Part shown: in pieces, positions 26,053 to 33,799 of the stretch
How positions within the stretch are numbered: position 1 is the stretch's first letter
Layout: each line of letters begins with the position of its first letter
DNA from: Clostridia bacterium
GTDB taxonomy: Bacteria; Bacillota; Clostridia; Christensenellales; UBA3700
DNA length: 40,932 nucleotides
Assembly: GCA_029068165.1 (NCBI GenBank)
Contig: JAIEDA010000012.1
Span: 1 to 40,932 of the forward strand
Reading direction: 5' to 3'
Made by a program: the position numbers and the translations under genes
Notes under the pieces: model-generated
Database searches by the model: none
Told to the model about the DNA's origin: nothing
The model's input: the letters and a program-made list of their open reading frames with translations, nothing else

Positions 26053-27768
26053 ATGTATAAAAAAATTATGAATAAATTTGCCCTCTCTTACGAGGGCGCA
26101 AAGAGTTTCGTTTGCGCGGGAATAGCTTGCATTGTAGGAGATATTTGCTTTATGTTTCCCGTCGCGCTGCTTTACTATCTCTCAAACGATTTGATAAACG
26201 GAGAAATTCCGACGCGGCATTGTTGGCTGTACGGAGCGGGAATAGTAGTATCGTTGCTGCTCATATTCTTGACTTCGCTATGGAAGTACAACGCTACGTA
26301 TTTCGCAACCTATAAGGAATCGGGAGTAAAGAGAATAAGCCTCGCCGAAAAGCTGAGAAAACTTCCTCTTTCCTTCTTTGGTAAAAAGGATTTGGCGGAC
26401 TTGACCAACACCGTTATGAGCGACGTTCAGGTTACTGAACAAATGATGTCGCACTACGTTCCGCAGTTCTACGGTTCAGTAATATCCACCTGTTTGATTG
26501 CGATAAGTATGTTCGTATTTGATTGGAGAATGGCTTTGGCTGCGCTGTGGGTACTTCCTATATCGCTAATCATAGTTTGGACTTCCAAGAAAGCGCAAAA
26601 CCATTTCACTCGCAAGCAATCGCAGGCTCAAGTATTAGTTGAGGACGGCGTGCAGGAGTGTTTGGAAACGGTACGCGACTTGAAGAGCAACAACGCGGAG
26701 AAGAAATATCTTTCAGGTCTTTTCAAGAAGTTCGATAAGCTAGAAGTCCGTCATATCAAAAGCGAGTTGGGCGTAGCAATGTTTGTAGTTCCCGCTCAAA
26801 TGATATTGAAACTGGGTATAGCTTCCGTCGCTTTGGTCGGCAGTATGCTGCTCGTAAAAGGCGCGCTTACGCTGATTACGTTCTTTATGTTCTTACTCGT
26901 TGTATCAAGAATATACGAGCCGCTTGCGGGAGCTTTGCAAAACTTGGCGGCAATGAACTCTATGCAAATAAGCGTGGATAGAATGAACGAAATGGAGAAC
27001 TACGCCGAACAGGGCGGCGGAAAGGAATTCCGACCTCAAGGCTACGATATTGAGTTCAAAAACGTATGCTTTGCCTATAATAGCGGCGAGAAGGTTTTGG
27101 ACGGAGTATCATTTACCGCAAAGCAGGGCGAAGTCACCGCGCTTATAGGCGAGAGCGGCGGAGGAAAGTCTACCGCGGCTAAGCTAGCGGCAAGATTTTG
27201 GGACGTCGATCAAGGCGTAGTATCCGTCGGCGGAGTGGACGTGAAGTCGGTCGAACCCGAAGAGTTGTTGAAAGCTTATTCGATAGTATTCCAAGACGTA
27301 ACGCTCTTCAACAATACCGTTATGGAAAACATTCGCATAGGTAGGAGAGGAGCTAGCGACGAAGAGGTCTTGCAAGCTGCAAAAGAAGCGCAGTGCGACG
27401 AGTTCGTTCAAAAACTTCCCAAAGGTTACGATACTGTAATAGGCGAAAACGGCTCAATGCTCTCGGGCGGCGAAAGACAAAGAATTTCCATAGCGAGGGC
27501 GATGCTCAAAGACGCGCCTATAATCGTAATGGATGAGGCGACGGCTTCGCTTGACGCGGAAAACGAAACGCAAGTGCAAACCGCTCTTTCTTGTCTTATT
27601 AAGGACAAAACCGTGCTTATAATCGCTCACCGTATGCGTACCGTTGACGGCGCTCAAAAGATAGTTGTCTTGCAAGGCGGTAAGGTCGTCGAACAAGGCG
27701 CGCCTCAAGAGCTTAAAGCTAAGGGCGGAGTATACGCTAAAATGCTAGAGTTGCAAGAAGGAGCTTGA
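26053..27768 (+). CDS. ABC transporter half (permease-ATPase), second of pair
   Basis: 571 aa from ATG 26053, 6 bp after AGGAGA; another ATG at 26047 sits too close to that site. The membrane domain is followed by an ATPase domain with Walker A G-E-S-G-G-G-K-S (366-373), signature L-S-G-G-E-R-Q-R and Walker B I-I-V-M-D-E-A-T. Both nucleotide sites of the pair look catalytic. Co-transcribed with the 24270 gene and ended by the terminator at 27813-27843. Confidence 0.92.
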   Translation: MYKKIMNKFALSYEGAKSFVCAGIACIVGDICFMFPVALLYYLSNDLINGEIPTRHCWLYGAGIVVSLLLIFLTSLWKYNATYFATYKESGVKRISLAEKLRKLPLSFFGKKDLADLTNTVMSDVQVTEQMMSHYVPQFYGSVISTCLIAISMFVFDWRMALAALWVLPISLIIVWTSKKAQNHFTRKQSQAQVLVEDGVQECLETVRDLKSNNAEKKYLSGLFKKFDKLEVRHIKSELGVAMFVVPAQMILKLGIASVALVGSMLLVKGALTLITFFMFLLVVSRIYEPLAGALQNLAAMNSMQISVDRMNEMENYAEQGGGKEFRPQGYDIEFKNVCFAYNSGEKVLDGVSFTAKQGEVTALIGESGGGKSTAAKLAARFWDVDQGVVSVGGVDVKSVEPEELLKAYSIVFQDVTLFNNTVMENIRIGRRGASDEEVLQAAKEAQCDEFVQKLPKGYDTVIGENGSMLSGGERQRISIARAMLKDAPIIVMDEATASLDAENETQVQTALSCLIKDKTVLIIAHRMRTVDGAQKIVVLQGGKVVEQGAPQELKAKGGVYAKMLELQEGA

Positions 27769-27812
27769 GAGAAGCATAACTAACGTCACGTAATAGTAAA
27801 CTGTTTGATACG

Positions 27813-27843
27813 CCTAGAGGAACGAAATTCGCGTTCCTCTAGG
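27813..27843 (+). terminator. Terminator of the ABC pair
   Basis: CCTAGAGGAACG pairs perfectly over 12 bp with CGTTCCTCTAGG around a 7-nt loop; the tail is TATATTTAT. The GAGGAACG core is shared with two other terminators in the window. Confidence 0.78.
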
Positions 27844-27929
27844 TATATTTATCAGTTGAGATATTCTTTTCTATAGAGCCACGCGGTTGAAGAATCTCAA
27901 TACATATAGAAAATTATTACTATTTACCG

Positions 27930-27958
27930 TTGACAAATGCAATTTGGCAGAGTATAAT
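27930..27958 (+). promoter_or_regulatory. Promoter of the MacB-like ABC operon
   Basis: Perfect TTGACA (27930-27935), 17-bp spacer, perfect TATAAT (27953-27958). Confidence 0.88.
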
Positions 27959-27961
27959 AAT

Positions 27962-27977
27962 GTTAGTCGCGGCTAAC
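27962..27977 (+). promoter_or_regulatory. Palindromic operator 4
   Basis: GTTAGTCGCGGCTAAC, one change from the GTTAGC-N4-GCTAAC pattern, starts 4 bp after the -10 and so overlaps the transcription start. Confidence 0.72.
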
Positions 27978-28006
27978 AAGGGTGGGCCGTTTTATTCAAT
28001 AATTAT

Positions 28007-28022
28007 GTTAGCAGGTGCTAAC
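28007..28022 (+). promoter_or_regulatory. Palindromic operator 5
   Basis: GTTAGCAGGTGCTAAC has perfect arms and extends to a 20-bp palindrome (28005-28024). It lies 45 bp after operator 4 and 8 bp before the Shine-Dalgarno of the ATPase gene. Confidence 0.72.
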
Positions 28023-28038
28023 ATATATCGGAGGCATT

Positions 28039-28740
28039 ATGGCAATCGTGACTTTTGATAAGGTGTCGAGAGTATACAAGAGCGGAGATTACGCACTTAA
28101 AGCGTTGGACAACGTTGATTTGAGTTTGGAAGAAGGAAATTTCGTCGTTGTGTTGGGACCTAGCGGAGCGGGAAAGAGTACTTTGCTAAACTTGTTGGGG
28201 GGATTGGATTCTCCTACGAGCGGAACTATTAAGGTAAACGGCAAGGATATTTCTTTTCTTAATGAAAATCAACTTGCCGAGTATAGGGCGGAAACTGTAG
28301 GGTTTGTTTTTCAGTTTTACAATTTAATACCGACTCTTACGGTATATGAGAACGTGGCGTTGGTCAAGGAAATCGCGAAAAATGCGCTTGACCCCGCAAA
28401 GACGTTGGAAGAAGTCGGGCTTGCCAAGCATTTAAAGAATTTTCCGACGCAGCTTTCGGGCGGCGAGCAGCAACGTGTGTCAATAGCTAGGGCTTTGGCA
28501 AAAAATCCGCAAATAATACTTTGCGACGAGCCGACAGGCGCGCTGGATTCAGTGACTGGCGTGACCGTTTTGAAATTGCTTTTATCAATGACGAGAACTT
28601 ACGGCAAGACCGTCGTCGTAGTTACGCACAATCAAAATATAGCTAAGATGGCTGACGTCGTGATACGGGTGAAGAACGGCAAGATAGAGTCTTGCGAAGA
28701 AGTTGAAAATCCTGTTGCAGTTGAAGACGTAGAGTGGTGA
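28039..28740 (+). CDS. ABC transporter ATPase, MacB/LolD type
   Basis: 233 aa. Walker A G-P-S-G-A-G-K-S (40-47), Q-loop [10 protein letters not shown], signature L-S-G-G-E-Q-Q-R and Walker [13 protein letters not shown] are all intact. The ATG at 28039 is chosen because GGAGG is 4 bp upstream; an upstream in-frame ATG at 28015 lies inside operator 5 without a ribosome binding site. It pairs with the FtsX-like permease 4 bp downstream. Such pairs move substrates out of the membrane or act as mechanotransmitters rather than as classical importers. Confidence 0.93.
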   Translation: MAIVTFDKVSRVYKSGDYALKALDNVDLSLEEGNFVVVLGPSGAGKSTLLNLLGGLDSPTSGTIKVNGKDISFLNENQLAEYRAETVGFVFQFYNLIPTLTVYENVALVKEIAKNALDPAKTLEEVGLAKHLKNFPTQLSGGEQQRVSIARALAKNPQIILCDEPTGALDSVTGVTVLKLLLSMTRTYGKTVVVVTHNQNIAKMADVVIRVKNGKIESCEEVENPVAVEDVEW

Positions 28741-28744
28741 TAAA

Positions 28745-31024
28745 ATGTTGTTGAGGAAGTTATTTAGGACTGCTTTTAAGTATAAAGCGCAGTTTATTTC
28801 TATGATTATTATGGTGGCGATAGGCATAGGCGTTTTCGTAGGCTTTAATATGGAATGGTATACTCTTGAAAACAATACAGGCGCATTTATGTCTGACACT
28901 GATTACGCCGATTATCGCCTTTACAGCGAAAACGGTTTTTCTCAAAGCGATATAGAAGCGATAAAAAATATTCAAGAAGTTAAAGAAGCGAGTAGAGTAT
29001 TCAACGTAAACGTCGACGTAAAAGACGAAGAAAAGTCGCTTGCTCTTTTCGCGCTTGAAGATTATTGCGTATCGACTATGTATATCGTCAGCGGTAAAGA
29101 TTACGATGAAAACTCCGACGGCTTTTGGCTGTCTGATAAGTACGCTTACGCTAACGGAATAACAATCGGAGATACGCTGACGTTGACTTATCGCAACGCG
29201 CAAATAAGCGGGGAAGTCGTAGGTCTTGTAAAAAGTTCGGAATTTATGATATGCGTAGCCGACGCTAATCAACTTATATCCGACTTTACTTCATTCGGGT
29301 TCGTCTACGCTTCTCCGTCAAAAGTTTTTAAAGAGATGGGGTTTTCCTTTTATCCCCAAATAAACTTGATCTCCGATATGGAAAAAACTGATATGGAAAA
29401 AGCCGTTACGAACGCGCTCGGTAAAACGACTTTAGTGCTTTCAAAGGAAGAGCACGTTTCTTACGCTGCCGCGCTTAGCGAAGTGGAAGAGGGGCAAACT
29501 ATGGTTTCCGTGCTTCCGATTTTGTTTTTGCTTATCGGAGTGTTGACGATGATCACCACTATGCATCGTATCACGGCAAACGAAAAGACACAAATCGGCA
29601 CGCTAAAAGCTCTTGGTTTTAAGAACGGTAAAATTATCCGTCACTATACCGCCTACGGTTTATTTATCGGAGTAGTAGGCGCTATTGTTGGAATTGCAAT
29701 AGGCTATGGGATATGCGCGCTCGTAGTTAATCCCAACGGGATGCAAGGTTCGTATTTCGATATGCCCGATTGGACGTTGCGCGCTCCTTGGTGGAATTGG
29801 CTTATCTTGGCGGCAGTAATAGCGTTTTTGACGTTTATTAGTTTTCTTTCCGTAAGAAAGATGCTCAACGGCACAGCCGCCGACGCGCTTCGTCCTTATA
29901 CGCCGAAAAAGGTCAAAGCGCTTGCGATAGAAAAGACGAAAGCGTGGGAGAACTTGCCTTTCGGTACGAAGTGGAACTTACGCGACGTATTCCGTCACAA
30001 AACACGCTCGGCTATGACGTTGATAGGAGTAATAGGCTGTATGTTGCTTCTCGTAGGCGGGTTAGGGATGAGAGATACTATGACGGAATTTTTAAATACT
30101 CTTGACAATCACTCGCTTAATTATCAAACGAGAGTAAACTTTACCGAAACCGCCACGAAAGAGCAAGCTTTAGAGTTTGCTGATAAATATGACGGCGACT
30201 TTGTTGCAACGTCGTCGGTGCAGTTGGACGGAGAAGCGGTCGCTTTAGAAATATACGGAATAGAGCGCGACAGCGTGCGTTTTAACGGCGCTGACGGTAA
30301 AGAGGTAAAATTGACGCGCGACGGAGCATATATATGTATAAGGCTGGCGAATAAAGGCGTAAAGGTGGGCGACGAAATAACCTTTTCTCCTTACGGCAGC
30401 GATACGTCATACAAGGTCAAAGTAGTCGGAGTGCTGCGGTCGTTTCAATCTCAAAGCATAATTATGACGGATGAGTATGCGCGAAGCGTTGGCATAGATT
30501 ACCGTATTTCGTCGGTATTTTTAAATATTTCGCCCGACGCAATTAAGCCCGAAGACTTCATCTCAGGTACGCAAACCAAAGCGTCGATTATGGAATCGTA
30601 CAGTAGTTTTATGCAAATAATGAACGTTATGGTTTTGGTATTCGTGCTTGCCGCAGTCATATTAGGCGTGGTAGTGTTATATAATTTAGGCGTGATGAGT
30701 TACGTGGAGCGGTCAAGAGAACTTGCAACTTTGAAAGTGGTTGGTTTTAAGAATAAGCGTATAGGACGTATTCTCGTCAGTCAAAATATTTGGATAACGG
30801 TTATAGGAATTATTATTGGACTACCGTTGGGCGTAGGGGTTTTGCATTTGCTCATAACAATGCTCGCAAGCGAATACGAACTCAAAATGGCGCTCGGCGC
30901 GCTTACGTACTGCGTTAGCGTATTGTTGACCTTTGGCGTATCGCTTTTAGTAGGAGTGTTCGTAGCTCGTAAAAATAAAAAAATAGATATGGTAGAAGCG
31001 TTGAAAGGGACGTTTGGCGAATAA
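28745..31024 (+). CDS. FtsX-like ABC transporter permease, two-module
   Basis: 759 aa. One N-terminal membrane helix (~15-35) and a large extracellular region are followed by a three-helix FtsX module (~260-380). A second helix-ectodomain-FtsX module ends the protein, with the conserved E-R-S-R-E-L-A-T-L-K-V-V-G-F near the C-terminal helices. The same motif in the first module reads E-K-T-Q-I-G-T-L-K-A-L-G-F. It works with the 28039 ATPase. Family members export peptides, lipids or antimicrobials; some smaller relatives export heme. The regulon suggests a metal- or heme-related substrate, which is inference. Confidence 0.9.
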   Translation: MLLRKLFRTAFKYKAQFISMIIMVAIGIGVFVGFNMEWYTLENNTGAFMSDTDYADYRLYSENGFSQSDIEAIKNIQEVKEASRVFNVNVDVKDEEKSLALFALEDYCVSTMYIVSGKDYDENSDGFWLSDKYAYANGITIGDTLTLTYRNAQISGEVVGLVKSSEFMICVADANQLISDFTSFGFVYASPSKVFKEMGFSFYPQINLISDMEKTDMEKAVTNALGKTTLVLSKEEHVSYAAALSEVEEGQTMVSVLPILFLLIGVLTMITTMHRITANEKTQIGTLKALGFKNGKIIRHYTAYGLFIGVVGAIVGIAIGYGICALVVNPNGMQGSYFDMPDWTLRAPWWNWLILAAVIAFLTFISFLSVRKMLNGTAADALRPYTPKKVKALAIEKTKAWENLPFGTKWNLRDVFRHKTRSAMTLIGVIGCMLLLVGGLGMRDTMTEFLNTLDNHSLNYQTRVNFTETATKEQALEFADKYDGDFVATSSVQLDGEAVALEIYGIERDSVRFNGADGKEVKLTRDGAYICIRLANKGVKVGDEITFSPYGSDTSYKVKVVGVLRSFQSQSIIMTDEYARSVGIDYRISSVFLNISPDAIKPEDFISGTQTKASIMESYSSFMQIMNVMVLVFVLAAVILGVVVLYNLGVMSYVERSRELATLKVVGFKNKRIGRILVSQNIWITVIGIIIGLPLGVGVLHLLITMLASEYELKMALGALTYCVSVLLTFGVSLLVGVFVARKNKKIDMVEALKGTFGE

Positions 31025-31034
31025 TAATTTCCTC

Positions 31035-31063
31035 TTTACAAATCCATCCGTTTAATGTATAAT
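31035..31063 (+). promoter_or_regulatory. Promoter of the DtxR-family gene
   Basis: TTTACA (31035-31040), 17-bp spacer, TATAAT (31058-31063). Confidence 0.8.
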
Positions 31064-31077
31064 AAAGATATTAAACG
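31049..31077 (+). promoter_or_regulatory. Inverted repeat over the regulator's -10
   Basis: CGTTTAAT (31049-31056) and ATTAAACG (31070-31077) are perfect 8-bp arms 13 bp apart, bracketing the -10. It may be an operator; it does not match the GTTAGC family. Confidence 0.45.
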
Positions 31078-31094
31078 CTTGGGGGAAAACAAGG

Positions 31095-31466
31095 GTGGTA
31101 AAATATTGCGAATCGGAAGAGATGTATTTGGAAACGATACTCTTATTAAAAAAGAAATGCGCGAGCGTACATTCCATACGCATTGCCGAAGAATTGGGGT
31201 ATTCCCGTCCGAGCGTATCAAGGGGAGTCAACTTGCTTGCTAAGAAAGGCTATATCACCATTTCTCAAACGGGCGAGATAAACTTTACAAACGAGGGCAG
31301 GAAAAAAGCCGAAGGTATTTACGAACGTCACGAGGTCATTACCAAACTTCTTGAGAGCGTAGGCGCGGACAAAAATCTCGCTGAGGAAAACGCTTGCAGG
31401 ATAGAGCACGTTATCACGCCCGAGCTATTCGAAATACTAAAAAACTTTATCGAAAATAAGAGTTAG
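31095..31466 (+). CDS. Short DtxR-family metal-dependent regulator
   Basis: 123 aa from GTG 31095, behind GGGGGAAAACAAG. It has a DtxR/MntR winged helix (I-A-E-E-L-G-Y-S-R-P-S-V-S-R-G-V-N-L-L at 30-48) and a dimerisation domain, but no SH3-like third domain. Met10, Cys101, Glu104 and His105 line up with DtxR's primary metal site (Met10, Cys102, Glu105, His106). MntR-type proteins lack this Cys, so iron(II) is favoured over manganese. His79 of the ancillary site is present, but position 83, Glu in DtxR, is Thr. The TTAG-N6-CTAA core of the surrounding operators is DtxR-box-like, so this protein is the best candidate for the regulon's repressor. Confidence 0.88.
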   Translation: MVKYCESEEMYLETILLLKKKCASVHSIRIAEELGYSRPSVSRGVNLLAKKGYITISQTGEINFTNEGRKKAEGIYERHEVITKLLESVGADKNLAEENACRIEHVITPELFEILKNFIENKS

Positions 31467-31477
31467 TCTAATCTAAT
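31462..31477 (+). promoter_or_regulatory. Degenerate operator 6 upstream of the long operon
   Basis: GTTAGTCTAATCTAAT keeps the TTAG-N6-CTAA core. It overlaps the regulator's stop codon and ends 4 bp before the -35 at 31482. Confidence 0.4.
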
Positions 31478-31481
31478 TTGG

Positions 31482-31510
31482 TTGACACTTTTAATTACAA
31501 AGGATATAAT
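31482..31510 (+). promoter_or_regulatory. Promoter of the NosP-ABC-ECF operon
   Basis: Perfect TTGACA (31482-31487), 17-bp spacer, perfect TATAAT (31505-31510). Confidence 0.87.
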
Positions 31511-31541
31511 AATAAGCGGAGTAGTAGTTGCTCCGTAATTT

Positions 31542-31575
31542 ATTGCCCGTATGTTAGCAATAACTTACAGGCAAT
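31542..31575 (+). promoter_or_regulatory. Symmetrical hairpin/operator in the operon leader
   Basis: ATTGCC/GGCAAT, GTA/TAC and GTTA/TAAC form one nested symmetrical structure around GCAA with two single mismatches. It contains a GTTAGC half-site (31553-31558). It could be a repressor site or an RNA hairpin in the 5' leader. Confidence 0.45.
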
Positions 31576-31611
31576 ATTTTCGGCGAAACGAGTTAGCCGA
31601 CACAAACTTTT

Positions 31612-32049
31612 ATGGACGGCGGTAAAGCGGTGGAAGGCAATAGCAATAGCAGTAATACGAAGAAAGAGTTGAAGGCGTGGAACAAGGAGAAGAAGCTTAT
31701 TCCCGTTATGATAAAAAAGTATTGCCGAGGCAATCACAAGTCGCAAAGGAAAGAACAGGGCGTAGCGCGGAGAGAGGTTTGTCTAGAGTGCAAAGAGCTT
31801 ACCGAGTTTGCTCTCTTTCGCTTGGATAAGTGTCCGTTTAAGGTCAACAAGAAGTTTTGTTCTTTTTGCAAAATACATTGTTACAAACCTGATATGCGCG
31901 CGAAGATAAAAGAGGTTATGAAATATTCGGGACCGAGAATGTTGGTAGGGCATCCGATATTTGCAATATCGCACGTCGTACAAATGATAAAGTACAAAAA
32001 GCAAAACAAGGTCAAAGACGAAGAAGACGGAAAGGGCGGAAAGAGTTAG
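31612..32049 (+). CDS. Nitrous oxide-stimulated promoter family protein, Cys-rich
   Basis: 145 aa as given. The core (from ~33) is recognisable as the 'nitrous oxide-stimulated promoter' family, with a dense Cys set: K-K-Y-C-R-G-N-H, V-C-L-E-C, D-K-C-P-F, F-C-S-F-C-K-I-H-C-Y-K-P, then R-E..V-M-K-Y-S-G-P-R-M-L. Seven cysteines and several histidines suggest a bound metal or cluster; no biochemical role is established that I know of. The start is uncertain: ATG 31612 has no clear ribosome binding site, and ATG 31708 lies farther than usual from AAGGAG. It is first in the operon with the ABC and ECF genes. Confidence 0.75.
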   Translation: MDGGKAVEGNSNSSNTKKELKAWNKEKKLIPVMIKKYCRGNHKSQRKEQGVARREVCLECKELTEFALFRLDKCPFKVNKKFCSFCKIHCYKPDMRAKIKEVMKYSGPRMLVGHPIFAISHVVQMIKYKKQNKVKDEEDGKGGKS

Positions 32050-32080
32050 GCGTTTTTCGCTGTACGGAGGTGGAGTTGAT

Positions 32081-33799
32081 ATGATAGATAAGGACTTGTT
32101 CAAACTCATAGGTAAGAATAAGAAATACATATTTATAGCGGTTGCGTTGCAAGCGGTAGGGCTTATCGCCAACTTGGGAATAACCGCCGCGATTTGCTAC
32201 GCCGTTTATTTGCTCTCTCAAAATTGTGACGCGATAAATTACTTATATCCCGCAATCGGCGCGGTAGTAGGCGTAATAGTAAGATACGTCGCCACTCGTC
32301 TTACAGGAGATATCAAAGACGTTTTGGGTAGAAAGGTGAAGAAAGATTTGAGAGAGAGGACTTACGATAAGATAGTAAAACTCGGCGTTAAATCGACGGA
32401 CGGAATGAGTATGGCGGGACTTACTCAGGTGTCTATGGAAGGAGTGGAGCAGCTCGATTTGTACTACTCAAGTTATCTTCCGCAGTTTTTCTTCGCAATG
32501 CTTGCGCCGATAGTTTTGTTTATTATATGCGTATGGATTGATTGGAGATCTTCGTTGATGCTGCTTTGTTGCGTTCCGCTTATACCGGTGTCGATAGTGG
32601 CGGTATCTAAGTATGCGAAGAAAATATTCGCAAAGTATTGGGGCAAATATACGTCGATGGGCGATAAGTTCCTCGACAGCGTACAAGGTCTTAAAGAACT
32701 AAAGATTTTCAAAGCTGACGAAGCTCAACACGGCAAGATAAACGAGAGCGCCGAAGAGTTCCGCAAAATAACTATGAAAGTCTTGGTTATGCAGCTCGCG
32801 AGCACTACTATTATGGATTTAGTCGCGTACGGCGGAGCGGGCGCGGGTATTGCGCTTGCCGTTAGCGGAGCGGCTTTTTGGGGACTTGCTCCGATCAAGG
32901 CGCTATTTATGGCGTTGGTAGCGGTGGAATTTTTCTTGCCGCTTAGAGCGTTCGGCAGCGCGTTCCACGTCGCTATGAACGGAGCTAGCGCAGGTAAAAA
33001 GATCATATCGCTTTTGAATACTCCCGATCCCGTTTGGGGCGAGGAGGAGGTAGAGAATACTTCTATCGAAATCAATGACGTAACGTTCTCGTACGACGGC
33101 AAGAGGAACGTACTCAAGTCCGTAAGTTTATCTTTCCCCGAAAAGGGAATGACGGCTATAGTCGGAGAAAGCGGCTGCGGAAAATCTACCGTTGTAAATA
33201 TGCTGGTCGGAGCTTTTCGCCCTCAAAGCGGCAGCGTATGCGTAGGAGGTAAAAGCTTAGAGAGTTTGTCGAGGGAGAGTTACTATTCGCGCTTGGCGGC
33301 GGTAAGTTACAATACCTATATTTTCAACCAAACCGTCAGGGAGAACTTCGCGCTCGCAAACGAAAGCGTAAGCGACGAAACGATTTACGGCGCATTGGAG
33401 AAAGTCAATCTTGCGCAGTTCATAAGAGAAAACGGCGGTCTTGATAAGGTGATTAGCGAGGATGCAAACAATATTTCGGGCGGACAAAAGCAGCGTTTGG
33501 CGCTTGCGGTAAATCTTGTAGCTAACAAAGATATATACGTATTTGATGAAGCGACGAGCAATATCGACGTGGAGAGCGAAGCTATCATAATGAAGAACAT
33601 AAAAGATATTTCTAAAGAAAAGAGCGTTATCGTAATTTCTCACAGGCTTGCAAACGTCGTTCCCGCCGACAATATCTATTTTATGGAAGACGGCGAGATT
33701 AAGGAAGTCGGCTCGCATAACGAGCTAATGCAAGCCAAGAAAGGCTACGAACAGCTTTTCTCAACGCAAAAATCTTTGGAGGAGGGCTATTCGCTATGA
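32081..33799 (+). CDS. ABC transporter half, CydCD-like, first of second pair
   Basis: 572 aa. A six-helix membrane domain precedes an ATPase domain with Walker A G-E-S-G-C-G-K-S (362-369), signature I-S-G-G-Q-K-Q-R and Walker B I-Y-V-F-D-E-A-T-S-N-I-D. The signature starts with Ile rather than Leu. RBS GGAGG lies 10 bp before ATG 32081. Its last four bases overlap the next gene (ATGA), so the two halves are translationally coupled and form a heterodimer. The substrate is unknown; genomic context suggests the same pathway as the ECF genes that follow. Confidence 0.92.
   Translation: MIDKDLFKLIGKNKKYIFIAVALQAVGLIANLGITAAICYAVYLLSQNCDAINYLYPAIGAVVGVIVRYVATRLTGDIKDVLGRKVKKDLRERTYDKIVKLGVKSTDGMSMAGLTQVSMEGVEQLDLYYSSYLPQFFFAMLAPIVLFIICVWIDWRSSLMLLCCVPLIPVSIVAVSKYAKKIFAKYWGKYTSMGDKFLDSVQGLKELKIFKADEAQHGKINESAEEFRKITMKVLVMQLASTTIMDLVAYGGAGAGIALAVSGAAFWGLAPIKALFMALVAVEFFLPLRAFGSAFHVAMNGASAGKKIISLLNTPDPVWGEEEVENTSIEINDVTFSYDGKRNVLKSVSLSFPEKGMTAIVGESGCGKSTVVNMLVGAFRPQSGSVCVGGKSLESLSRESYYSRLAAVSYNTYIFNQTVRENFALANESVSDETIYGALEKVNLAQFIRENGGLDKVISEDANNISGGQKQRLALAVNLVANKDIYVFDEATSNIDVESEAIIMKNIKDISKEKSVIVISHRLANVVPADNIYFMEDGEIKEVGSHNELMQAKKGYEQLFSTQKSLEEGYSL

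Noticed and set aside
31553..31568. GTTAGCAATAACTTAC as a full member of the operator family
   Set aside because: Only the left half matches; the right half fits better as part of the symmetric hairpin 31542-31575.
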